Shown piece by piece: positions 1-8,760 of a stretch of DNA of 64,000 bases. The position numbers were made by a program, and so were the translations under genes. This stretch comes from Tabrizicola piscis (GTDB lineage Bacteria > Pseudomonadota > Alphaproteobacteria > Rhodobacterales > Rhodobacteraceae): positions 1,656,001-1,720,000 of the forward strand of contig NZ_CP034328.1 in NCBI RefSeq assembly GCF_003940805.1. The letters run 5' to 3'. A model generated the notes under the pieces. That model made no database searches. It was not told the origin of the DNA and saw nothing but the letters and a program-made list of their open reading frames with translations. Numbering within the stretch: position 1 is the stretch's first letter; every line of letters begins with the position of its first letter.

Positions 1-1304
1 TCCTGACGTTTCGCCCGCAGTTTGGCGAAGTAGTCGATCCGCTTCTTCAACTCACGTTCGAAACCGCGTTCGGGGGGCAGATACCAGACCGGGCGCTTCA
101 TGCCTTCGGGGAAGTAGTCCTGCCCGGAAAAGCCGTCTTCGGCGTCATGGTCATAGGCGTAGCCGGTGCCATAGCCGATGTCCTTCATCAGCTTGGTCGG
201 CGCGTTCAGGATGTGCTTGGGCGGCGGATGGCTGCCGGTTTCCCGCGCCGCCGCCCGTGCCGCCTTGTAGGCCGTGTAGACCGCGTTCGATTTCGGCGCG
301 AGCGCAAGGTAGACCACCGCCTGCGCCAGGGCCAGTTCCCCCTCGGGCGAGCCCAGACGTTCATAGGTCTGCCAGCTTTGCAGGCAGACATCCTGCGCCT
401 GAGGATCGGCCAGGCCGATATCCTCCACCGCCATGCGGGTGATGCGGCGGGCAAGGAAACGGGGATCCTCGCCCCCTTCCAGCATCCGGGCGAACCAGTA
501 GAGGGCGGCGTCGGGATCGGACCCGCGCACGGATTTGTGCAGGGCCGAGATCAGGTTGTAATGCTCCTCGCCCGACTTGTCGTACTTGGCCGCGCGGCGC
601 ATCAGGCGGGTGGAGAGCGCGTCACGATCCAGCGGGGTTTCAGTCTTCCAGGCGGCGACCTGTTCGATCAGGTTCAGCAGCGCGCGGCCGTCACCATCGG
701 CCATCTCCAGAAGCGCCTCGCGCGCTTCGCCTTTCAGGGGCAGGGCGCGGCCAAGCTCTTGCTCGGCCCGCTGGGCAAGGCGTTCAAGGTCGACGAGGCC
801 AAGCCGGTCCAGCACGATGACCTGCGCGCGGGACAGAAGCGCTGCGTTCAGCTCGAAACTGGGGTTCTCGGTGGTGGCACCGACCAGAAGGATCGTCCCA
901 TCCTCCATATGCGGCAGAAAGCCGTCTTGCTGGGCCTTGTTGAAGCGATGGATCTCATCCACGAACAGCAGGGTCCCCTGCCCGTTCTGCCGCCGGATCT
1001 TGGCGGTTTCGAACACCTTGCGCAAATCCGGGACGCCGGTGAAGATGGCCGAGATCTGAACGAAGGTCAGGTCCGTCTCAGCCGCCAGAAGCCGGGCGAT
1101 GGTGGTCTTGCCCACCCCGGGCGGGCCCCAGAGGATGAGTGAGGACAAGGACCGCGCCGCCAGCATCGCCCCAAGCGGGCCTTCAGCCGACAGCACCTTT
1201 TCCTGACCGATCACCTGCGACAGCGCGCGCGGGCGCAGACGGTCCGCCAGCGGGCGGGGTGCGTCGGGCTGTGCAGGGGCGGCGATGTCGAAAAGGTCTG
1301 CCAT
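1..1304 (-). CDS. rarA: Replication-associated recombination protein A (AAA+ ATPase), 3' end outside window
   Basis: This is a clamp-loader-like AAA+ ATPase of the RarA/MgsA/WRNIP1 family that acts at stalled replication forks. Reading the minus strand from the ATG at 1304 gives MADLFDIAAP, then RPRALSQVIGQ, a Walker A motif GPPGVGKTT near residue 60 and a Walker B/sensor stretch LLFVDEIHRFNKAQQ near residue 105. Further on come ATTENPSFELN and the RarA C-terminal domain (KSVRGSDPDAALYWFARML). The frame stays open to position 1, so about 434 codons are present and the last few are missing. It lies 131 nt downstream of the luxI-type gene on the same strand and is probably transcribed separately. 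Family assignment is firm; only the C-terminus is unseen. Confidence 0.93.
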   Translation of the reverse strand, partial: MADLFDIAAPAQPDAPRPLADRLRPRALSQVIGQEKVLSAEGPLGAMLAARSLSSLILWGPPGVGKTTIARLLAAETDLTFVQISAIFTGVPDLRKVFETAKIRRQNGQGTLLFVDEIHRFNKAQQDGFLPHMEDGTILLVGATTENPSFELNAALLSRAQVIVLDRLGLVDLERLAQRAEQELGRALPLKGEAREALLEMADGDGRALLNLIEQVAAWKTETPLDRDALSTRLMRRAAKYDKSGEEHYNLISALHKSVRGSDPDAALYWFARMLEGGEDPRFLARRITRMAVEDIGLADPQAQDVCLQSWQTYERLGSPEGELALAQAVVYLALAPKSNAVYTAYKAARAAARETGSHPPPKHILNAPTKLMKDIGYGTGYAYDHDAEDGFSGQDYFPEGMKRPVWYLPPERGFERELKKRIDYFAKLRAKRQ

Positions 1305-1435
1305 GGTGGCAGTCTAGGCGCAGCGGCGGGAAACCGGAAGCGGCAAGCACGCTGGCAATCGGCCCGGCCAGACGGCCCGGGCGATGGTGGGGTCCTCCAG
1401 CGTGGAAGACCCCTTCGAACCCCACCGGGGTCCTT

Positions 1436-2023
1436 TCAATGCAGCTTGGTTGCCATGCTGATCGTGACGCAGACCGACCGCGTGCCCCCGGCATCCATCA
1501 CCGGACCGGACGGGACGCAATCAAGACCCACCCGGCGGGCAAGGCGGGGCGAGTGTTCGGGGATGATCCCCAGAAGGGTGGTTGCGCCAAGCGTGCGGGC
1601 GGATACCACCATCTCATGGATCAGCTGCATCTGGACCCGCAGCCGTTCGGCGGCAGGCACGTCGTTGGAGACGAAGACACGACTGGATTCCCAGATGTTG
1701 GGATCAATCGGCGCTTCGAAGTTCAGCAGGTCGCGCGGGATGGTTTCCAGAAGCCCCCGCTGTGCATCGCGGATCATGTAGGTGTAGATTCCGCAGCGAT
1801 GGGTCGTGGGCGTCAGCCGCACACCAGCCATCACCTCGCCATCACGATGAACACAGACCCAGCGGCTGGCGGGAGTGTCATACTGGTCGAACTCCATCCC
1901 GTTCGCCTCTGGCAGGTCCCAGCGATTGTTCTGGATGAACGTCCGATGCCTTGCACGGAACATGTTGGCGAACAGTTCGCCATGATTGTGCAAGTTGTCG
2001 TAAGACAACGTGGTGGCTTGCAT
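1436..2023 (-). CDS. Acyl-homoserine-lactone synthase, LuxI family
   Basis: This enzyme makes an N-acyl-homoserine lactone signal from S-adenosylmethionine and an acyl-ACP or acyl-CoA. The 195-aa product starts MQATTLSYDN at an ATG preceded by AGAAGGAG. It carries the LuxI signature in order: R and F of FRARHRTF (about residues 23-30), the RWDLP tryptophan, GMEFDQYD (about 42-49) and ESSRVFV near residue 105. Length is normal for the family. It lies 52 nt downstream of a LuxR-type regulator on the same strand, the usual regulator-synthase arrangement. The acyl chain made cannot be read from sequence. Two GC-rich hairpins without a T-run follow the stop codon at about 1392-1437. Confidence 0.93.
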   Translation of the reverse strand: MQATTLSYDNLHNHGELFANMFRARHRTFIQNNRWDLPEANGMEFDQYDTPASRWVCVHRDGEVMAGVRLTPTTHRCGIYTYMIRDAQRGLLETIPRDLLNFEAPIDPNIWESSRVFVSNDVPAAERLRVQMQLIHEMVVSARTLGATTLLGIIPEHSPRLARRVGLDCVPSGPVMDAGGTRSVCVTISMATKLH

Positions 2024-2075
2024 TTCCCTCTCTCCTTCTTCTGGTTCGTCAACCTGTCGAAGGGAAAGACACGGA

Positions 2076-2687
2076 TCAGAGCAGCCGGTATTCCCGTGCC
2101 TTGCGGATCGCTTCCGACGTGGTGCGGGCCTCCAGCCGGACACGCGCCGACTGAAGCCGCGCCTTGAAGGCGCTTTCCGTAATGCCAAGCTTTTCCGCGG
2201 CCGCGGCGTGCCTGTCCCCGTTGGCAAGGCATTGCAGCGCCTCGATCTGCGCTTTCGTCAGGTCGGAGGGCGGCTTTGCCTCGATATGCAGCTGGATGGT
2301 CAATTCGCGCAGATGCGCAAGTTCTTCGTCGTCGAACTCTCTGTCCGACCGGCTGATCCCGACGATCGAACGCGAGGTGATAGGGCCGTAAGACGAAACC
2401 GCGCCGTAGTTCAACCCGTGGCTGGCGGCCTTCTTCATGACGCCGAACGGGTCCGGCAAGGGGATCGCGCTCCACCGGGTGGTGCCTTCGACACCCACGC
2501 CCCAGAAAACCAGCGGATCCCGCAGATAGTAGGAATGACTGTTGTAGTGATCGACCCATTCAACAGGGTACGAACTTTTATAGACAAGAGGCGTGGCAAA
2601 GCGGATGTGCAGCCCGACCGTGTACCCCATAGGGGCAAGATGATCGAGCCGCTCAAGCAGCACGGCAATGGCTTTCTTGTCGGACAT
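2076..2687 (-). CDS. LuxR family transcriptional regulator with autoinducer-binding domain
   Basis: The 203-aa protein has an N-terminal autoinducer-binding domain (about 1-135) and a C-terminal helix-turn-helix (about 140-203). The ligand-pocket residues conserved in TraR/LuxR are present with correct spacing: W44, Y48, D57, P58 and W72. The HTH begins DLTKAQIEALQCLANGD, keeping the conserved Glu and Gly, but its recognition helix (ITESAFKARLQ) is unlike the common TVxxH form. It is about 35 residues shorter than typical LuxR proteins, with the shortening at the N-terminus. No better upstream start was found, since a TGA lies just before the ATG in frame. It precedes the synthase gene and probably responds to its product. 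Confidence 0.9.
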   Translation of the reverse strand: MSDKKAIAVLLERLDHLAPMGYTVGLHIRFATPLVYKSSYPVEWVDHYNSHSYYLRDPLVFWGVGVEGTTRWSAIPLPDPFGVMKKAASHGLNYGAVSSYGPITSRSIVGISRSDREFDDEELAHLRELTIQLHIEAKPPSDLTKAQIEALQCLANGDRHAAAAEKLGITESAFKARLQSARVRLEARTTSEAIRKAREYRLL

Positions 2688-2772
2688 TCAACAACACATT
2701 CTAACCCGTACGATTCTACTCTCGATTGATCTTGGTCCTTGGTAGCACAAGTGCAAGCCTAATTGCCAAAAT

Positions 2773-2786
2773 CCTGTTGAATCAGG
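2773..2786. promoter_or_regulatory. Short inverted repeat upstream of luxR-type gene (candidate regulator site)
   Basis: CCTG-6 nt-CAGG lies 86 nt upstream of the LuxR-type start in an AT-rich spacer. Its half-sites resemble the ends of a lux box, but classical boxes have a 10-nt centre, so this is only a weak candidate. A second small repeat, GCAC-AA-GTGC, lies about 35 nt closer to the gene. Confidence 0.2.
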
Positions 2787-2808
2787 TGTTTCTATGGAAT
2801 TTTAATGG

Positions 2809-2833
2809 AAAAGGCCCGCCTCGGCAGCGGGCC
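2809..2833 (-). terminator. Rho-independent terminator after rplQ
   Basis: On the minus strand a perfect 7-bp stem GGCCCGC/GCGGGCC with a 7-nt loop is followed by TTTT. It sits 26 nt after the rplQ stop and marks the end of the alpha operon, separating it from the quorum-sensing genes. Confidence 0.8.
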
Positions 2834-2858
2834 GTTCCAATTTCATGCGTGGCGGTGT

Positions 2859-3269
2859 TCAGCCTTCGGCGGCTTCGCTGCGGGCGTGGTCGGCGGCGCC
2901 TTTGGCCGAAGTGTCGCGATCAACAAACTCGATGATCGCCATCGGGGCCATGTCGCCATAGCGGAAACCGGCCTTCAGAACCCGGACATATCCGCCCTGA
3001 CGGTCCTTGTAGCGGGGGCCGAGGATTTCAAACAGGCGGGCGGTGTGCATGTCCTGCTTGAGCTGGGCATGGGCCTGACGGCGGGCATGCAGGTCGCCGC
3101 GCTTGGCCAGCGTGATCAGCTTTTCGATGATCGGACGCAGTTCCTTGGCTTTCGGCAGGGTGGTCTTGATCTGTTCGTGTTCGATCAGCGAACCGGCCAT
3201 GTTGGCGAACATCGCCTTGCGGTGTTCGTGGGTCCGGTTCAGCTTGCGGTAGCCGCTTGAGTGACGCAT
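2859..3269 (-). CDS. rplQ: 50S ribosomal protein bL17
   Basis: This large-subunit protein is recognised from its N-terminus [20 protein letters not shown] and the following block of the bL17 family. At 136 aa it is longer than the roughly 120-127 aa of many homologues, because of a charged C-terminal tail after residue 118. It is the last gene of the supercluster, 175 nt downstream of rpoA. The gap to rpoA is unusually wide and holds a paired REP-like repeat. Confidence 0.97.
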   Translation of the reverse strand: MRHSSGYRKLNRTHEHRKAMFANMAGSLIEHEQIKTTLPKAKELRPIIEKLITLAKRGDLHARRQAHAQLKQDMHTARLFEILGPRYKDRQGGYVRVLKAGFRYGDMAPMAIIEFVDRDTSAKGAADHARSEAAEG

Positions 3270-3383
3270 TGGAATCTCCTATCGCGCGTTTTGCTTTGTC
3301 CGGCGGGTCCTACGTTTGGTCCCGCTCACCTTGGGGTTTCTGCAACCCGTGTTTTCCCCGGCTGTCCGGGCATTTGTCCTCTC

Positions 3384-3440
3384 GGTGGGTTGGCACCCAC
3401 CCTACGCCACATGTCGGCCGTAGGGTGGGTGGAACCCACC
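3384..3440. repeat. Paired REP-like palindromes with GTAG heads between rpoA and rplQ
   Basis: Two inverted copies of one element face each other: 3384-3405 ends in CCCTAC, and 3420-3440 begins GTAGGG. Each is a small palindrome of GGTGGGTT/AACCCACC type. Related single or paired copies occur at 14876, 18824, 22302 and 38971. The head-to-head arrangement resembles bacterial interspersed mosaic elements. Confidence 0.75.
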
Positions 3441-3444
3441 AAAC

Positions 3445-4461
3445 TCAGAACTGGTCTTCGAAACGCTTGGCCAGGTCTTCGATATTCTCTGGCGGCCAGT
3501 CTTCCACGTCCATGCCAAGGTGCAGGCCCATGCCCGACAGCACTTCCTTGATTTCGTTCAAGGACTTGCGGCCGAAGTTCGGGGTGCGCAGCATTTCGGC
3601 TTCGGTCTTCTGGATCAGATCGCCGATGTAGACGATATTGTCGTTCTTCAGGCAGTTGGCCGAACGGACCGACAGTTCCAGCTCATCAACCTTCTTGAGC
3701 AGGAGCGGGTTGAATTCGAGACCCGAATCCACTTCGCCCAGCTTGGCCGATTCCGGCTCGTCGAAGTTCACGAAGATCGACAGCTGGTCCTGCAGGATGC
3801 GCGCGGCATAGGCCACGGCGTCGTCCGGCGTCAGCGAGCCGTCGGTTTCGATCTTCATCGTCAGCTTGTCATAGTCCAGCACCTGGCCCTCACGGGTGGG
3901 CTGCACTTCGTAGCTGACCTTCTTGACCGGCGAATAGATCGCGTCGATCGGGATCAGGCCGATCGGCGCATCTTCCGGGCGGTTCTTGTCGGCCGCGACA
4001 TAGCCCTTGCCGGTCGAGACCGTCAGTTCCATGAACACGTCAGCACCGTCGTCGAGGTGGCAGATCACGTGATCCTTGTTCAGGATCTCGATCCCGTTGG
4101 ATTCCGAGATGTCACCAGCGGTCACGACGCCCGGGCCCTTGGCCGAGATCGACAGCCGCTTCGGCCCTTCGACTTCCATCTTGATGCTGACGCCCTTGAG
4201 GTTCAGCACGATGTCGGTCACGTCTTCGCGCACGCCAGCCACGCTGGAAAACTCATGCAGGACGTTGTCGATCTGCACCGAGGTGATGGCCGCGCCTTGC
4301 AGGCTGCTCATCAACACCCGACGCAGCGCGTTGCCGAGGGTGAGGCCAAAGCCCCGCTCCAACGGTTCGGCGATCACTGTCGCGGTGCGGGCGGCATCTG
4401 CCCCCGCCTTCACGACAAGCTGCGTCGGCTTGATAAGTTCCTGCCAGTTTTTGTGGATCAT
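3445..4461 (-). CDS. rpoA: DNA-directed RNA polymerase subunit alpha
   Basis: The 338-aa alpha subunit begins [15 protein letters not shown], followed by the dimerisation domain ([20 protein letters not shown], about residues 52-71). The C-terminal domain carries [16 protein letters not shown] and [13 protein letters not shown], used for UP-element and activator contacts. Length and motifs are normal for alphaproteobacteria. The ATG at 4461 is preceded by AGGGG with 7-nt spacing. It lies 120 nt downstream of rpsK across a strong hairpin, so part of its transcription may be uncoupled from rpsM-rpsK. Confidence 0.98.
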   Translation of the reverse strand: MIHKNWQELIKPTQLVVKAGADAARTATVIAEPLERGFGLTLGNALRRVLMSSLQGAAITSVQIDNVLHEFSSVAGVREDVTDIVLNLKGVSIKMEVEGPKRLSISAKGPGVVTAGDISESNGIEILNKDHVICHLDDGADVFMELTVSTGKGYVAADKNRPEDAPIGLIPIDAIYSPVKKVSYEVQPTREGQVLDYDKLTMKIETDGSLTPDDAVAYAARILQDQLSIFVNFDEPESAKLGEVDSGLEFNPLLLKKVDELELSVRSANCLKNDNIVYIGDLIQKTEAEMLRTPNFGRKSLNEIKEVLSGMGLHLGMDVEDWPPENIEDLAKRFEDQF

Positions 4462-4530
4462 GCTGAAGCCCCTATACTTGTCCGCTGCCGATGTCCAAAG
4501 CCGCAGGACGCCCGAGGATCGTAAACGACG

Positions 4531-4567
4531 AAAACCGGGCCGCGAGGGATGTGCCCCCGCGGCCCGG
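4531..4567 (-). terminator. Terminator or attenuator between rpsK and rpoA
   Basis: A perfect 10-bp stem (4535-4544 with 4558-4567) is followed on the minus strand by TTTTCG. It begins 15 nt after the rpsK stop. Its strength implies partial termination before rpoA, or a separate start for rpoA. Confidence 0.7.
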
Positions 4568-4581
4568 CAGAAAAGAATGCG

Positions 4582-4977
4582 TCAGACGCGGCGACGCTTT
4601 GGCGGACGGCAGCCGTTGTGGGCCAGCGGCGTCACGTCGCGGATCGAGGTGATGTTCAGCCCCACGGCGGCCAGCGCGCGCAGTGCCGATTCACGACCCG
4701 AACCCGGACCCTGCACTTCGACCTCAACGGTCTTCATGCCATGTTCTTGCGCCTTGCGAGCGGCGTCTTCAGCGGCCATCTGGGCAGCATAAGGCGTCGA
4801 CTTGCGCGAGCCCTTGAAGCCCATGGTGCCCGAAGACGACCAGGAAATCGCGTTGCCCTGAACGTCGGAGATCAGGATCTTGGTGTTGTTGAACGAAGAG
4901 TTCACATGAACCACGCCAGCGGCGATGTTCTTGCGTTCTTTTTTCTTCGTGCGGGCGGCCTTGGTATCGCGTGCCAT
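4582..4977 (-). CDS. rpsK: 30S ribosomal protein uS11
   Basis: The 131-aa protein shows the uS11 signatures [38 protein letters not shown] and the basic C-terminus [11 protein letters not shown]. It forms part of the small-subunit platform. It follows rpsM by 12 nt, as in alpha operons generally. Confidence 0.98.
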   Translation of the reverse strand: MARDTKAARTKKKERKNIAAGVVHVNSSFNNTKILISDVQGNAISWSSSGTMGFKGSRKSTPYAAQMAAEDAARKAQEHGMKTVEVEVQGPGSGRESALRALAAVGLNITSIRDVTPLAHNGCRPPKRRRV

Positions 4978-4989
4978 ATCCGGGCCCCC

Positions 4990-5358
4990 TTATTTCTTCT
5001 TGCCGGCAATGGCCTTTGCGGGGCCTTTGCGGGTACGAGCGTTGGTGTGGGTGCGCTGGCCGCGGACCGGCAGGCCCTTGCGGTGGCGCAGGCCGCGGTA
5101 GCAGCCCAGATCCATCAGACGCTTGATGTTCATCGTGACTTCACGGCGCAGGTCGCCTTCGACCGTCACGTTCGCATCGATGTATTCGCGGATCGCCAGC
5201 ACTTCGCTGTCGTTCAGCTGATTCACCCGGCGGGCCGGATCGATCTTGAGCGCTTCGCAGATCGTGTCTGCGGTGCGCGGGCCAATTCCGGTGATATAGG
5301 TCAGCGCGATCGGAACCCGTTTTCCGGTCGGAATGTTGACGCCAGCAATACGTGCCAA
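4990..5358 (-). CDS. rpsM: 30S ribosomal protein uS13, TTG start
   Basis: The uS13 N-terminus [15 protein letters not shown] is encoded from a TTG at 5358, 8 nt after the Shine-Dalgarno sequence AAGGA. No ATG or GTG lies at the right place, and the open frame upstream (to 5520) has no homology-like sequence. The product is 122 aa, the normal length, with the [20 protein letters not shown] signature and a lysine-rich C-terminus. It is separated from adk by a 180-nt spacer that may hold its own signals. Confidence 0.96.
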   Translation of the reverse strand: MARIAGVNIPTGKRVPIALTYITGIGPRTADTICEALKIDPARRVNQLNDSEVLAIREYIDANVTVEGDLRREVTMNIKRLMDLGCYRGLRHRKGLPVRGQRTHTNARTRKGPAKAIAGKKK

Positions 5359-5538
5359 ACGTGTCGTCCTTCTAGGTTGCGGTTCCGTAGTGCCAGAACC
5401 TTTTTTCACAACTCCATCAGGGGACTGGCCCCAGATGGTCCGAACTTCCAATAAGGAAGGCCCGCAAGGCGATTCCACCGCGGGACGCTGTGCATTAGGG
5501 GGTTTTCCCGGGGCCGTCAAGGCCGCAGAAGAAGTTTG

Positions 5539-6189
5539 TCAGGCTTTGTCAAGAACCGATGCGATGGCATCGGCAACACTGTCCACATCAGCCAGGCCGT
5601 CCACGGCGGAAAGCTGCCCCTTGGCGTAATAATAGCCGATCAGGGGTGACGTCTTCTTGTAATATTCCATCAATCGGGTCTTGAGCGTTTCCGCATTGTC
5701 GTCAGCGCGGCGCTTGAGGTTCGTGCTGCCGCAAACGTCACAGGTGCCGGGAACCTTGGTCGGGTGCGTCTGGTCGTGATAGACCGCCCCGCAATTGCCG
5801 CAGGTGAAACGCCCGGTGATCCGCGCGACCAGCGCTGCGTCATCCACCTGCATCTCGATCACGGCGTCCAGCCCCTGCCCGGTGCGCGCGAGCAACGCGC
5901 CCAACGCATCGGCCTGCTTCAGCGTACGGGGAAAGCCGTCAAAGATGAACCCGCCCTTGGCGCCGTCGTGCATCTTTGCCTCGATCAGGCCGATGACGAT
6001 GTCATCCGTCACCAATTCGCCCCGGGCCATGATGCCTTCGACGCGGCGACCAAGGTCTGTCCCCTTGGCGATGGCTTCCTTCAGCATGTCGCCGGTGGAC
6101 AGTTGCACCATGCCTCGGCTGTCTTCCAGCCGCTTGGCCTGAGTGCCCTTGCCAGCACCCGGCGGGCCCAGAAGAATGATGTTCGTCAT
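5539..6189 (-). CDS. adk: Adenylate kinase
   Basis: This cytosolic enzyme interconverts ATP + AMP with 2 ADP. The 216-aa sequence has the P-loop [14 protein letters not shown] (residues 7-20), the AMP-binding [14 protein letters not shown] and the long LID domain. The LID carries a four-cysteine zinc site, CGNCG and CDVCG, around residues 126-151. It follows secY by 3 nt, the classic spc-operon position. Confidence 0.97.
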   Translation of the reverse strand: MTNIILLGPPGAGKGTQAKRLEDSRGMVQLSTGDMLKEAIAKGTDLGRRVEGIMARGELVTDDIVIGLIEAKMHDGAKGGFIFDGFPRTLKQADALGALLARTGQGLDAVIEMQVDDAALVARITGRFTCGNCGAVYHDQTHPTKVPGTCDVCGSTNLKRRADDNAETLKTRLMEYYKKTSPLIGYYYAKGQLSAVDGLADVDSVADAIASVLDKA

Positions 6190-6192
6190 GGA

Positions 6193-7554
6193 TCAGCGCC
6201 GGGCGGGGGCCTTGGGGGGCCCTGTACGCTTGCGACCGCGCAGCTGCGACTTTTCGATCAGCGATTCATACTGATGCGCCAGAAGATGCGACTGAACCTG
6301 CTGGATCGTGTCCATCGTGACCGACACCACGATCAGCACCGACGTACCGCCGAAATAGAACGGAATGCCGACGCGGCTGATCAATATCTCTGGCAGCAAA
6401 CAGACCGCCGTCAGATAGGCCGACCCGAGGACGAGGATGCGGTTCACCACATATTCCAGATACTCCTCGGTCTTCTTGCCGGGACGGATGCCGGGGACCG
6501 AGGCATTCTGCGACTTCAGGTTCTCGGCCACGTCATCGACCTTGAAGCTGACGTTGAGCGTGTAGAAATAGCTGAAGAAGACGATCATGGCCGCCAGGAA
6601 CAAGAGATGCAGCGGCTGGCCATAGCCAAGGCTGGCAGCCAGCCATGACAGAACCGGGTTGGTCGTGCTGCCGGAAAAGGTGCTGATCGTCGTCGGCAAC
6701 AAGAGGATTGACGAGGCGAAGATCGCCGGGATGACGCCTGCAGGGTTTACCTTGATCGGCAGGTGCGACGACCCGCCTTCGTACACTTTCATCCCCACCT
6801 GACGGCGCGGGTAAAGGATGGAAATCTTGCGCAGCGCGCGCTCCATGAAGACGACGAAGGTGATGACGGCGAATACCATCACGATCACCCCAAGGATGAC
6901 CGGCGTGGACAGGGCGCCCGACCGGCCCTGCGCCAGGAACTGGGCGATTGCGGCCGGAATCTCGGCGACGATGCCGACGAAGATGATCAGGGAAATGCCG
7001 TTGCCAATACCGCGGGCGGTGATCTGTTCACCCAGCCACATCAGGAACATCGTGCCGCCGACAAGCGTGATGACACAGGATGCGATAAAGAACGGCCCCG
7101 GGCTGTGGGCCAGCCCGCCGCCCTGAATCGACACGGCGATGCCGTAGCCCTGCAGGATCGCCAAGGCGACCGTGCCATAGCGGGTGTACTGGTTCAGCTT
7201 CTTGCGGCCTTGCTCGCCTTCTTTTTTCAGGGCCTGCCAGGGGGCATACATCGTGCTGAGAAGCTGCACGATGATCGAGGCGCTGATGTAGGGCATGATG
7301 CCCAGGGCAAAGATCCCCATGCGGCTGATCGCGCCGCCGGTGAACAGGTTCAGCATGCCGCCGATGCCCTGACTGACCTGAGCCATCACATCACGCAACG
7401 CTTCGCCGTCAATGCCGGGCACCGGAATGTAGGTCCCAAGCCGGTAGACCATCAGAAGGCCGATCGTGAAGAAGATGCGTTGGCGAAGGTCAGTTGCCTT
7501 GCCCAGCGCGCCCCAGCTTAGGTTCGCCGCCATTTGCTCTGCAGCAGATGCCAT
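6193..7554 (-). CDS. secY: Protein translocase subunit SecY
   Basis: This is the central channel of the Sec translocon in the inner membrane, 453 aa with ten predicted hydrophobic segments. Recognisable blocks include the FTGGAISRMGIFALGIMPYI plug/TM2 region, RQVGMKVYEGGSSHLPIKVN and the C-terminal KSQLRGRKRTGPPKAPARR. The last of these is an unusually proline- and arginine-rich tail. It is probably co-transcribed with rplO upstream and adk downstream. Confidence 0.98.
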   Translation of the reverse strand: MASAAEQMAANLSWGALGKATDLRQRIFFTIGLLMVYRLGTYIPVPGIDGEALRDVMAQVSQGIGGMLNLFTGGAISRMGIFALGIMPYISASIIVQLLSTMYAPWQALKKEGEQGRKKLNQYTRYGTVALAILQGYGIAVSIQGGGLAHSPGPFFIASCVITLVGGTMFLMWLGEQITARGIGNGISLIIFVGIVAEIPAAIAQFLAQGRSGALSTPVILGVIVMVFAVITFVVFMERALRKISILYPRRQVGMKVYEGGSSHLPIKVNPAGVIPAIFASSILLLPTTISTFSGSTTNPVLSWLAASLGYGQPLHLLFLAAMIVFFSYFYTLNVSFKVDDVAENLKSQNASVPGIRPGKKTEEYLEYVVNRILVLGSAYLTAVCLLPEILISRVGIPFYFGGTSVLIVVSVTMDTIQQVQSHLLAHQYESLIEKSQLRGRKRTGPPKAPARR

Positions 7555-7575
7555 ATCAGGTCTCTTTCAAGCCAA

Positions 7576-7607
7576 GCGCCGCCAGACCGTTCTCCGGTTG
7601 GCGGCGC
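7576..7607 (-). other. Strong hairpin between rplO and secY
   Basis: An 8-bp GCGCCGCC/GGCGGCGC stem is extended by ACCG/CGGT after a small bulge. It lies about 20 nt upstream of the secY start, with no T-run on the minus strand. It could modulate secY translation or stabilise the rplO 3' end; neither is shown. Confidence 0.45.
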
Positions 7608-7656
7608 GGGAAAACTGATGGTTGATGTAAGCGACCTTCCGGCCGCTCACAATCCC

Positions 7657-8136
7657 TTATTCAGCCGCGGCCGCGACTGGTGCCGTAAGCGTGACGCTGC
7701 CGCCCGCCTTCTCGATCGCTTCCACGGCCGAGGCTGACGCGCCAGAGACCTTCAGCGTGATCTTCGATTTGATCTCACCCTTGGCCAGCACGCGGATGCC
7801 ATCGCGCTTGTGCGAGGTCAGGCCAGCGGCGACCAGAACGTCTTCGGTGATCTCGGCCTTGGCGTCCAGCTTGCCGGCGGCAATGAACTTCTCGATCAGG
7901 CCGAGGTTCACGACGGCGTATTCCAGACGGTTCGGCTTGTTGAAGCCGCGCTTGGGCAGACGGCGGTACAGCGGCATCTGGCCGCCTTCGTAGCCGCCGA
8001 TGGCGACGCCCGAACGGGATTTCTGACCCTTGATACCACGGCCAGCGGTCTTGCCCTTGCCCGAGCCCGGGCCGCGCGCAACGCGCTTTTGCTTCTTGGC
8101 AGCGCCGGGATTGTCGGCGAGTTCATGCAGTTTCAT
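7657..8136 (-). CDS. rplO: 50S ribosomal protein uL15
   Basis: The 159-aa protein begins [12 protein letters not shown] and has the uL15 signatures [17 protein letters not shown] and [18 protein letters not shown]. It follows ectC rather than rpmD, its normal neighbour, so it now needs its own transcription start; a promoter is proposed at 8234-8262. The C-terminus is alanine-rich (PVAAAAE). Confidence 0.98.
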   Translation of the reverse strand: MKLHELADNPGAAKKQKRVARGPGSGKGKTAGRGIKGQKSRSGVAIGGYEGGQMPLYRRLPKRGFNKPNRLEYAVVNLGLIEKFIAAGKLDAKAEITEDVLVAAGLTSHKRDGIRVLAKGEIKSKITLKVSGASASAVEAIEKAGGSVTLTAPVAAAAE

Positions 8137-8233
8137 GTCGCAATCTCCTTGGCCGGAAGGTCCCTACCTGCGACGGATGGGGACAACGCGGCATTTCTTG
8201 TTGATTCTCGTGGACCATGCAGTCCACCGGGGG

Positions 8234-8262
8234 CCGATACACGACCCGTGGGCCGATGGCAA
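8234..8262 (-). promoter_or_regulatory. Candidate sigma-70 promoter for rplO-secY-adk-rpsM-rpsK
   Basis: On the minus strand TTGCCA (-35, 8257-8262) is separated by exactly 17 nt from TATCGG (-10, 8234-8239). It starts 12 nt past the ectC stop and about 100 nt upstream of rplO. A small perfect hairpin, GTGGAC/GTCCAC, lies in the predicted leader at about 8210-8227. Confidence 0.6.
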
Positions 8263-8273
8263 GGCGCAGGGCG

Positions 8274-8657
8274 TCAGCCGGGGGCGGGATAGCTGCCCGA
8301 GGCATCGTGCTTTTCCTGACCAGTCAGGGCCGGAGTGAAGACGCAGATGATCCGCAGGTCGGTTTCGGCGCGCAGCAGATGCGCCTCGTGGTGGTCAAGC
8401 ACGTACACCGTGCCGGGGCCAAGCGGCCAGACCTGCCCCGTGGCCACGTTGGTCACCTGGCCTTTGCCTTCGATGACATAGTTCGTTTCGACGTGGTTCT
8501 TGTATTCCAGCAACTGCTCGGACCCGGCCTTGCAGATGGTGTCATGCAGCGAATAGCCAAGCCCATCTGCGGCCAGCAGGATCCGGCGGCTTTCAAAGGA
8601 CGCGCCCTTCACATGGGACGGGGTGTCAAGGATCGAGGCAAGCGTACGGACGATCAT
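8274..8657 (-). CDS. ectC: L-ectoine synthase, orphan copy inside the spc operon
   Basis: EctC is a cupin enzyme that cyclises N-gamma-acetyl-diaminobutyrate to the compatible solute ectoine. The 127-aa sequence matches the family throughout, with MIVRTL at the N-terminus, [29 protein letters not shown] and [14 protein letters not shown]. Residues E57, Y85 and H93, the iron ligands known for EctC, are all at the expected positions, so the protein looks catalytically intact. No ectA, ectB, ectD or ask_ect lies in the window. The gene sits between rpmD and rplO on the same strand, after a terminator. It may act on imported or chromosomally unlinked substrate, or do the reverse hydrolysis reported for orphan EctC proteins. 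Confidence 0.93.
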   Translation of the reverse strand: MIVRTLASILDTPSHVKGASFESRRILLAADGLGYSLHDTICKAGSEQLLEYKNHVETNYVIEGKGQVTNVATGQVWPLGPGTVYVLDHHEAHLLRAETDLRIICVFTPALTGQEKHDASGSYPAPG

Positions 8658-8760
8658 GGGGCGGGCTCCTGCAGGTCAAGCTGTTCGCGGATCATGACTG
8701 CGGGGCCTTGTCGATGGCAACAGACAGATTGCAGGAGACCCCGCCATGATGGCACCGTCG

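Noticed and set aside
4471-4498. TTGGAC-16 nt-TATAGG as the rpoA promoter
   Set aside because: Not annotated because the -10 overlaps the AGGGG ribosome-binding site and the transcript would begin 3 nt before the ATG. It is kept only as a possibility in the findings.
5447-5487. Small hairpins between adk and rpsM (CTTCC/GGAAG and CCCGC/GCGGG)
   Set aside because: Five-base stems with long or weak loops; too weak to call as a terminator.
5359-5520. N-terminal extension of rpsM to 176 codons
   Set aside because: No uS13 homology before MARIAG, and a good ribosome-binding site lies in front of the TTG.
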